DNA from: Pollenia angustigena
Taxonomy: Eukaryota; Arthropoda; Insecta; Diptera; Polleniidae
NCBI GenBank assembly: GCA_930367215.1
Contig: OV884059.1
Location: 229,089,803 to 229,153,802, forward strand
Length of the DNA stretch: 64,000 bases
Direction of reading: 5' to 3'
In this document: in pieces, positions 57,480 to 64,000 of the stretch
How the letters are laid out: the number at the start of each line of letters is the position of its first letter
How positions within the stretch are numbered: position 1 is the first letter of the stretch
The notes under the pieces: model-generated
Told to the model about the DNA's origin: nothing
Database searches by the model: none
Seen by the model: only the letters and a program-made list of their open reading frames with translations
Position numbers and translations under genes: made by a program

Positions 57480-58390
57480 TACATTTATAAGTTCAACGAA
57501 AAAGTTTACAGTTATGCTCAGACTTCACTGTACATTCTTATTAATAAAAAGAAAAAAAGGCTTTGACATAGAACAAAATAACTCTTGTGTGTGTGTTTGG
57601 TAAATTTATCCCCACACATGCATTCAAAATGCCATTCAATAACAACAAAACACTGGTATGCAAATTGTTAAAAAATGCATTCAACACTTTCTTTGCTGCA
57701 AATCTACAGGTCTACAAAAAGAATGTTTCTTCAAACATTTATGACCATCGAACGTGAGTTGGGCTCGTTGTTTGTTTGCTTTATTATTTGTTGCGATTGT
57801 GACGGTTTGAAAACATTTTTAACTTGCAATTCTATAAAGAAAAAAAATAGTGCCCTACATTACAGAAAGGAAATGTGGATATAAGAGTGTTCAGAAAAAA
57901 TGCTTTTTGGGAATCTGTTTTACAGCCATACGTTAACAAGAGTGGAAAGCGGAACGATTTCTTAAGCTTAGCTTTCACACTGAATTACTATACCTTAAGC
58001 TGGAATCCCTCCTGGGATTTATATTTCGTTTTTATGAGTTACTTCTTATCAAGACGAAATATAAAAACCTATAGGAAAGCATAGCTGAAGTGCTATGGGA
58101 CGCCTCCACAGGTTGCGGATAGTGGATGATACTAACCACGAAGATTGGTGGGCAACTGCGAATAAATAAGCAGTGCTGGACAGTTCAGCGGATTAGAGAA
58201 GAGAGTCTCAGAAGGACACGCCTGGCAACGTGTATCTTAAAATTCTGAGTGTCAATGAGGCTCTAATCGTCATGGCGAATTAAATAACCAATGCCAAGTT
58301 TACAAATAAACCGGGTTCCCTGACCCATAAACAGGTTGAGCTATGTGCTAATAACTCATACTCATAAAAAATACAAATTATTACTGAAAC
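57480..58390. other. Unassigned DNA
   Basis: There is a tg microsatellite near 57587. 58080-58330 has more balanced composition (tgctatgggacgcctccaca) and could be upstream LINE sequence or other retroelement debris, but no domain was recognised. Confidence 0.3.
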
Positions 58391-58394
58391 AAAA

Positions 58395-59948
58395 ACAAAT
58401 TTAAGTAAAACCTGAAGAACCGAAAATCCCCCGGTACCGACAACATGCCCGCCGAGCTACTTAAGTACCGAGCCCCAACAGTTGCACAATCGCTCACTCC
58501 TATAATAAGAAGAGTGTGGAACACTAACAAAATACCTAATTCCTGGAAGGAAGGTGTGGTCATAACAGTACCCAAAAAAGGCGACCTTAGCCAGTGCAAA
58601 AACTGGAGGGGAATAACACTGCTAAATACCATCAGCAAGGTTCTGTCTCTCCTAATTTTAAAGAGGATTAGCCAAGTAATAGAACCATTGTTACGTAAGG
58701 AACAGGCTGCCTTCAGACCAAACCGCTCGTGCGCTGACCATTTAAATACACTTCGAATCATAATAGAACAATTTATCGAATACAACTCGCAGCTTTATCT
58801 TCTTTTTATCGATTTCGAAAGAGCTTTTGATACTGTATCCAGGCACGCTTTATGGAATGCACTCGCGGTCAAGGGTATACCTGAAAAATTAATATGCCTC
58901 ATAAAGGAGCTTTACTCAGACGCTGTCTCTACCGTACGCTTTAATGGCCAGGAGAGTAAACCATTTCAAACAACCAGAGGAGTAAAACAAGGCTGCGTCC
59001 TATCTCCCTCTCTATTCCTAATTCTGCTTGACTGTGTTATGGAGCAAACTAACATCGATTCCCCCCATGGTATCCGCTGGAATTTAAATGAATATCTTAA
59101 TGATATTGATTATGCTGACGACCTTTGCCGTATGGCTCACCGCTTCTCTGATATTGAAGAAAAACTACACAGACTCGCCTCAAACGCAAATGCAGTGGGT
59201 TTAAAAATTTGCATTTTAAAAACTTAACTAATGCGTATTGGTTCAGTAATCGACACTCCTCTTACATTGAATTGAGAAGTCATCGGCGACGTTGAATCCT
59301 TCAGCTACCTGGGTAGTATATTAACTAAAGATGGCGGTTCAGAAGACGACATCGTAAACAGAATAAATAAAGCTAGAGTAGCGTTCCACGGTTTACACAA
59401 GATATGGAGATCTAACCATATATCCAGAATAACAAAAATACGTATTTTCAACTGTAGTGTCATGTCGATTCTACTATACGGTTGCACAACCTGGGGTACA
59501 ACACAACATCAAATGGCTAGAATACAAACGTTCATTAACCGATGCCTAAGACAAATACACAAAATTTTCTGGCCAAATTGGGTGACAAATGAGCAGTTGC
59601 TGTCAATGTCAAATTTGGTTGCTATCCCAACGGAGATAATGAAACGCAAATGGACGTGGATAGGCCACATACTCCGAAATACCCGGAAATGATATCGCAA
59701 GCGCCGCCTTGGAATGGAATCCACAAGGACATCGTAGACCCGGTCGCCCTCGTATCAGCTGGCAACGTACCCTATTGAAAGAATGCCATATGTCAAATAA
59801 ATCATGGAGTCAAATAAAATTCCTCGCTAATAACCGTCATGAATGGAGAAGATTCGTTGGTGCCCTATGTTCTACTACATGAACTTTCTTTTAATTAATT
59901 CACAATCCTTGTGTATAATTATTATGAATAAAGGCAATAAAAAAAAAG
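58395..59948 (+). pseudogene. 5'-truncated RTE-like LINE, RT domain nearly intact
   Basis: Coding sequence starts mid-domain at KNRKSPGTDNMPAELLK. It runs open to the TAA at 59225 with PKKGDLSQCKNWRGITLLN, QAAFRPNRSCADHLNTLRII, LLFIDFERAFDT (motif A, D near 58811), RGVKQGCVLSPSLFL, and YADD at 59111-59122. After two stops the same frame continues FSYLGSILTKDGG, ILLYGCTTW, FINRCLRQIHKIFWP and RKWTWIGHILRN. A one-base shift near 59690 gives ALEWNPQGHRRPGRPRISW to a stop near 59881. The 3' end aataaaggcaataaaaaaaa is a typical tail. The motif wording fits RTE/RTEX-like elements; clade is uncertain. The endonuclease is missing (5' truncation). Few lesions imply recent insertion. Confidence 0.85.
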
Positions 59949-60079
59949 CTGGAAGTCGACAACACGCGTTTTCGACTCCATGCATTGCATGCTTTTCATA
60001 CCCTACCATTTAGTGCCTCAATGTATCCTACGCTTTTGTGCATGTAACTTGCTACGAAGGCAGCGGAAATCGTTAGAAT

Positions 60080-61483
60080 CAGGGATGATAAATGAGAAAA
60101 CCAATATCGTACCAACGAACTTTTAAAATCGTACTTTTTCGGCCCCAATAGTACTAAATCATTTTTTTATACATTTTTTTATTGTATTTTTAAAAACAAA
60201 TAATTAATACAACAAAAACAAAAGATACTTAAAATTCATTTGTACAGGTACATGTAAAGTATAGATAGCAAAAAATACATGATCACTAATTACACATAAT
60301 AATAGGGTGGGTAAAATATTTTCGCGTTAAAAGCACATCGCGATTCTTGTTCTATAAGTCATTCCAGGAATTTTTCCAAAATATTCAAGAATAGAGGCAA
60401 ACAAATTGTATTTGGTCTAGCCAGACCTGTATCATGCGGTTTTTTGTGTCGAGAAATCCCGCTTTATTTTTGATTGCCGCCAGAGTTCGTTCTCATACAC
60501 TTTTTAGAATTTTTTGTCGTTTTTGTGGAAAATTGACGAATATTTCTCGAAATGCAATCTCGAATTTTAAACGAAAATAAAATATTTAAGCGTTCAAAAA
60601 ATATGTGCATACGAGCATTTCGGATTGCATTTCCAAATATATTGTGTATACAATTTTTAATTTGTACTGCAGAACAGGAAAGCAGTAGAAAGTCCGTATA
60701 TAAAAATTTTTATTTAGTGCTTGTAAAATCTCCTTCAAAATAATTCGAAGTAAAATAATAATGAAGTGGGCTCCCACTGTTCCAAAATTCTGTTGATTAC
60801 TTCTTGACGTGACAATCATCTTATTGACGAATATTTTAAAATAGTATGAGTTCATTCCAAAATAATCTTGAATTGAGAAGAAATCTTCTGTTCTACTATG
60901 TAGAACTTTTGCAGAAGTGGTTTGCTATATCTTTTAAGAGCTTGCCAATATCATCACGCTTATATGCTGCCGCTGATACTAAATTTAGATTGTGGCATAA
61001 GCAATCGTTCAATGAATAAGTGCAAAAATCAATTCAAAATAGCGGAGTTCAGTGTTTGGTGCAAATAGTCTTGCAAAAGGGCAAATGCAAAATATCATAG
61101 CTGTTTTGTTAAATCCAACAATGGAGTTTCCCTTAGATTTCATAAAACAGCTACGACATTTTGCACTTTTGCAAGACTATTTGCGACAAACACTAAACTC
61201 CGCTTATATTCATTGGACTGTAAATACGAGTTGCCATTTTTTTTATCAATTAGATTTCATAAAACAGCTACGACAATTTGCACTTTTGCAAGACTATTTG
61301 CGACAAACACTAAACTCCGCTTATATCCATTGGACTGTAAATACGAGTTGCCATTTTTTATCAATTACGGATAGGTTTGAAACAATTTGGAAATAGTACC
61401 AAATGAGTCACGGGGGTACCAGCGTACTTTTTAGTTTTGAATTGTACCAAAAAATTACACTTGTACCAACTTTATCAACCCTG
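60080..61483 (-). pseudogene. hAT element, CAGGGATGATAAA family, longer copy
   Basis: The left end CAGGGATGATAAATGAG and right end TTTATCAACCCTG have flanks gttagaat (60072-60079) and ggtggaat (61484-61491), 6 of 8 identical. On the minus strand decayed transposase pieces include HNLNLVSAAAYKRDDIGKLL, KDIANHFCKSS (near 61000-60900) and RQEVINRILEQWEP (near 60810-60770), the order expected in hAT transposases. The N- and C-terminal parts are gone. The interior also holds the tandem duplication 61134-61365. Same family as 8956-9566. Confidence 0.75.
61134..61365. repeat. Tandem duplication, about 117-bp unit
   Basis: Unit tagatttcataaaacagcta ... taaatacgagttgccatttt occurs at 61134-61253 and 61251-61365 with very few differences. 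It is recent and specific to this hAT copy; the 8956-9566 copy has one unit. Confidence 0.85.
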
Positions 61484-61549
61484 GGTGGAATGGATGCATG
61501 GTAATGCTAAAAATACATACCTTATTAAAAATATATGTACATATGTATA

Positions 61550-61921
61550 CCCTGCAAATAATATTGAACCGCCGAATTCAATTTGATAAAATGGACAACT
61601 CCATGGACTGGTCCAATGTAATGCAAGCATGGACCATGTCATTGTTAAAAAGTTTTTGTAGTGAGACGACATGTCTTCGTTTTTAAACGACGTGCTTTCG
61701 TTTTGAAACGACTTCAAAATTAATCCTGTTGAGTAAACCCTGGATTTGTTTTAAATCTACTCATTTGTAGTCCAAGGCTGGATTATATGGTCCTGCCCTA
61801 GGACACCGTAATGTTAAATAGACCATGTTTTTCCATACGTTTGGGTTACTTTTGGACTAGTCCTAGTCCCTTGTGGGCTACTCTGTACACGCGTGTTTGG
61901 TCTGTTCCTATTATTTCCAGG
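61550..61921. mobile_element. MITE, CCCTGCAAATAATA family, copy 3
   Basis: The left end CCCTGCAAATAATATTGAAC and right end cctattatttccagg have TA flanks (61548-61549, 61922-61923). It shares the interior with 54563-54936. 372 bp. Confidence 0.8.
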
Positions 61922-61924
61922 TAT

Positions 61925-63190
61925 CATCTGTCCGATTTAAAGGCTTTTTAGGGCTGACCTTTTTTACATTAACTCGACTTCAACAAGATTGAAGTTGTTA
62001 AAATCAGAATTTTCTTTCGGGACATTCAGATTTATTTTTACCTTTTTTAAGAATCTCCAACTTTTCGCCGTTCGAAAAGGTGTTCAAGGATAAAAATACC
62101 TAAGGGACACTCTTAATACACAGCATGCATATATTTCAAAAGGATTTAATAGGATATACAAGTGCAACCGCCCATGAACTTGCATACAAGTAAGATTCCT
62201 TTGTGAGTGCTTGTGAAAATGTGTTTCAAGGTTTATGCAGTTTTGTATTTGTTTTTTTAAGCGAGAAGAGAATTTAAGCGGAAATTACCACATAAACGAT
62301 GTGAAAAATTCTTAAGCGAGTTTAAAGAAAATAGTTTTAGTTTTTTTGCAATCGGCTTAATTATTTTAAGAAGGTTTCAGTTTTTTACTATAAATTTTTT
62401 TATTATTTAACACACTTGTGTAGACGTGCTTGGCATTCATTTCAAAACGAGAATAGATAGACAGACATTGATTTGTATTTCTGCATAAAGTCAATAAATA
62501 AAAAAAAGTTACTTCGTTTAGTTTAAATAGAAAGGCAACTATAATTTTTTTTTGTTTTATAATTTATTTCAAACAAAATAAAAACATCAATATTTTTAAT
62601 ATTCATGTTACAGCTTGAAATAGCCGGCCATAGCAACTATTTTGCAAGAAAACAAACTAAAAATATTTTTTAATACAATTGAAAAATCTTGCATATCAAT
62701 ATGTCATGTGTTTCAGCTCGTAAATATGAAAACAAAATATTTATATTTGAGTAAAAATGTTTATTTATAAAAGAATTGACTCATCAATTTATGCAAATAA
62801 ACGTCAGGTTGATGTTTTGATTTGGTCAGAGGGTGTCAGGCAAAAAATATTTGTTTCCTGAATATTTAATTGATTTGAAATTAAGTGTTTGATTAAATTA
62901 TATTCAATTCAATTTTAGTTATTTTTAAAAACAAACTTGAATTTGCTTTATTAAATTTAAAATAAATAAAAATAATTCAATAAAGAAAACACGTGTATCG
63001 ATAACAATGTCGTTGCTCTATATCTTATGGGAAATTCTGAAAAAATTTTCACCATCCCCAGCCATTTATTAATTGAGGCAATCGCTCGTTCGTTGTTTAA
63101 TGTTCCATTAAACGACACTTATTTTGCATATTGGTGTGCGTACACATGTGTATTAGGGTGGTTCTATATTTTGGCTTTTTATAGATTTAT
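61925..63190. other. AT-rich DNA, nothing recognised
   Basis: No ORF with motifs and no terminal repeats. Possibly unique intergenic or intronic sequence. Confidence 0.35.
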
Positions 63191-63213
63191 ATCAGTCGTA
63201 AGCAACACACATA

Positions 63214-63445
63214 TCGAGCCTTTGCTGCAATAGAGTCATAACTCAAATCTAAATTTTCTAGCACCTTAAAATTTAATTCTTCTCTCTAGAATGAAATTTT
63301 TACACAATATGAAGAAACTATAGCGATTAAATCCACATTAGTAACTAGTAGGCGGTCCTTTGTTTCACTGAGAATTGAAGAGTTGAATACGTTTTCTCAA
63401 AAATCAGGTTTTTTGAGTTATAACTCTATTGCAGCAAAGGCTCGA
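63214..63445. mobile_element. MITE with TCGAGCCTTTGCTGCAATAG TIRs
   Basis: TIRs of about 34 bp (TCGAGCCTTTGCTGCAATAG, then agtcataactcaaa / agttataactcaaa) lie between TA flanks (63212-63213, 63446-63447). It shares the first seven bases with the 4894-5151 family but not the interior, so it may be a sister family. 232 bp. Confidence 0.8.
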
Positions 63446-63699
63446 TATGTACTATAATTTTTACGATTGTAGGAAATGTTCAGTGATGTTAGATGTTTTT
63501 TTTTAATTATCATCAAAATTTAAAAAAGAAAATCGTCATAATCGTCATTAGTTTTGAAAAAAACCGTCAAAAAATCGTCATATAAAAAATCGTTTTTTTT
63601 TATCAACACGGATTAATGTCTCTATTAAAACATTAATAAAATATTAAGTATAAAATCATACAAAACCAAAAAGTATAGAATTTTTAATACTTAAGACGA

Positions 63700-64000
63700 T
63701 TTGGTGGGGCTTTGATATTGCTCTCCGGAGATTTTCGTCAAACACTTCCCGTCATCCCCAAATCTTCTGCTGCGGATGAACTTAACTTAAAGAAGTTGCA
63801 ATTAACCAAAAACATGAGAGACACGTTGCAGAACGACCCATCGTCTGCTTGGCAACGGCCAAATTCCTGTAGATGAAAATTTTTGTGAATTCACATCGTC
63901 CAAGGAGGAACTCATCAGCAAAGTGTTCCCCGGCAATGCACAAAATTACAAAAATTTCGATTGGATTGGTGAACGGGCAATACTAGCAGCGAAGAACAAG
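63700..64000 (+). pseudogene. Helitron Pif1-type helicase fragment, runs off the edge
   Basis: The frame reads FGGALILLSGDFRQTLPVIP (helicase motif with G-D-F-R-Q), then LKKLQLTKNMRDTLQ, and stops at a TGA near 63876. In a shifted frame the sequence continues GQIPVDENFCEFTSSKEELI and NFDWIGERAILAAKNK to the window end. This is the Pif1-family SF1B helicase region of Helitron Rep/Hel proteins. A one-base shift and an internal deletion (the segment between the arginine-rich motif and GQIP) show decay. Upstream Rep domain is not present in the window. Confidence 0.8.

Noticed and set aside
58381..58785. 134-codon minus ORF
   Set aside because: It is the antisense shadow of the LINE reverse transcriptase, whose plus-strand frame has diagnostic motifs.

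Overview
This is a 64-kb window of AT-rich eukaryotic DNA, most likely from a higher fly (Diptera, probably calyptrate). The evidence is spliced genes with short GT-AG introns, polyglutamine runs written as CAG/CAA, non-LTR retrotransposons, mariner, pogo, hAT, piggyBac, PIF/Harbinger-like and Helitron relics, and the tataccc / gtccgtccg dispersed repeats that litter fly genomes. There are no operons, rRNA genes or CRISPR arrays. Host coding content is very low and almost everything recognisable is mobile DNA.

Two host genes can be supported, both near the left end. At 2971-3498 (+) a two-exon gene encodes a 143-aa secreted precursor with two furin-type sites. At 5954-5709 (-) lies the first coding exon of another secreted protein, with a signal peptide, a 12-glutamine run and a clean GTATGT donor. 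Its later exons are not identified.

The rest is a layered transposon graveyard. 7167-11123: a pogo-like element with TA duplication contains a long-TIR element (8040-9989) and a TIR element (10026-10608), and the former holds a hAT insertion (8956-9566). A ~450-bp inverted duplication also spans this stack. 11249-18667: mariner N-terminus, several MITEs, a tRNA-like segment, a decayed Jockey-type LINE, and a PIF-like MITE. 19335-25585: a TTAA-flanked element, inverted repeats, short MITEs and a LINE 3' fragment. 26959-34134: two hAT-type elements with exact 8-bp duplications and nested inserts, a palindrome of about 780 bp with a MITE exactly at its dyad, and an internally rearranged mariner. 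36665-40131: a Tc1-like MITE, a mariner relic, and a hAT-type element holding a hammerhead-like motif. 40731-44459: a PIF-like composite with nested elements. 45881-47365: a decayed piggyBac element with TTAA ends and three identical 16-bp palindromes. 47729-53490: Tc1-like MITEs, INE/Helitron-like tandem repeats and another mariner relic. 54563-64000: more MITEs, hAT elements, a relatively fresh RTE-like LINE (58395-59948), and a Helitron helicase fragment running off the right edge.

No coherent new multi-gene system is visible. The most unusual items are the precursor with two furin sites, the palindrome with a MITE at its dyad, the inverted duplication inside the pogo-like stack, and the hammerhead-like motif. 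Assignments rest on reading terminal repeats, target-site duplications and protein motifs by eye; no database search was run.
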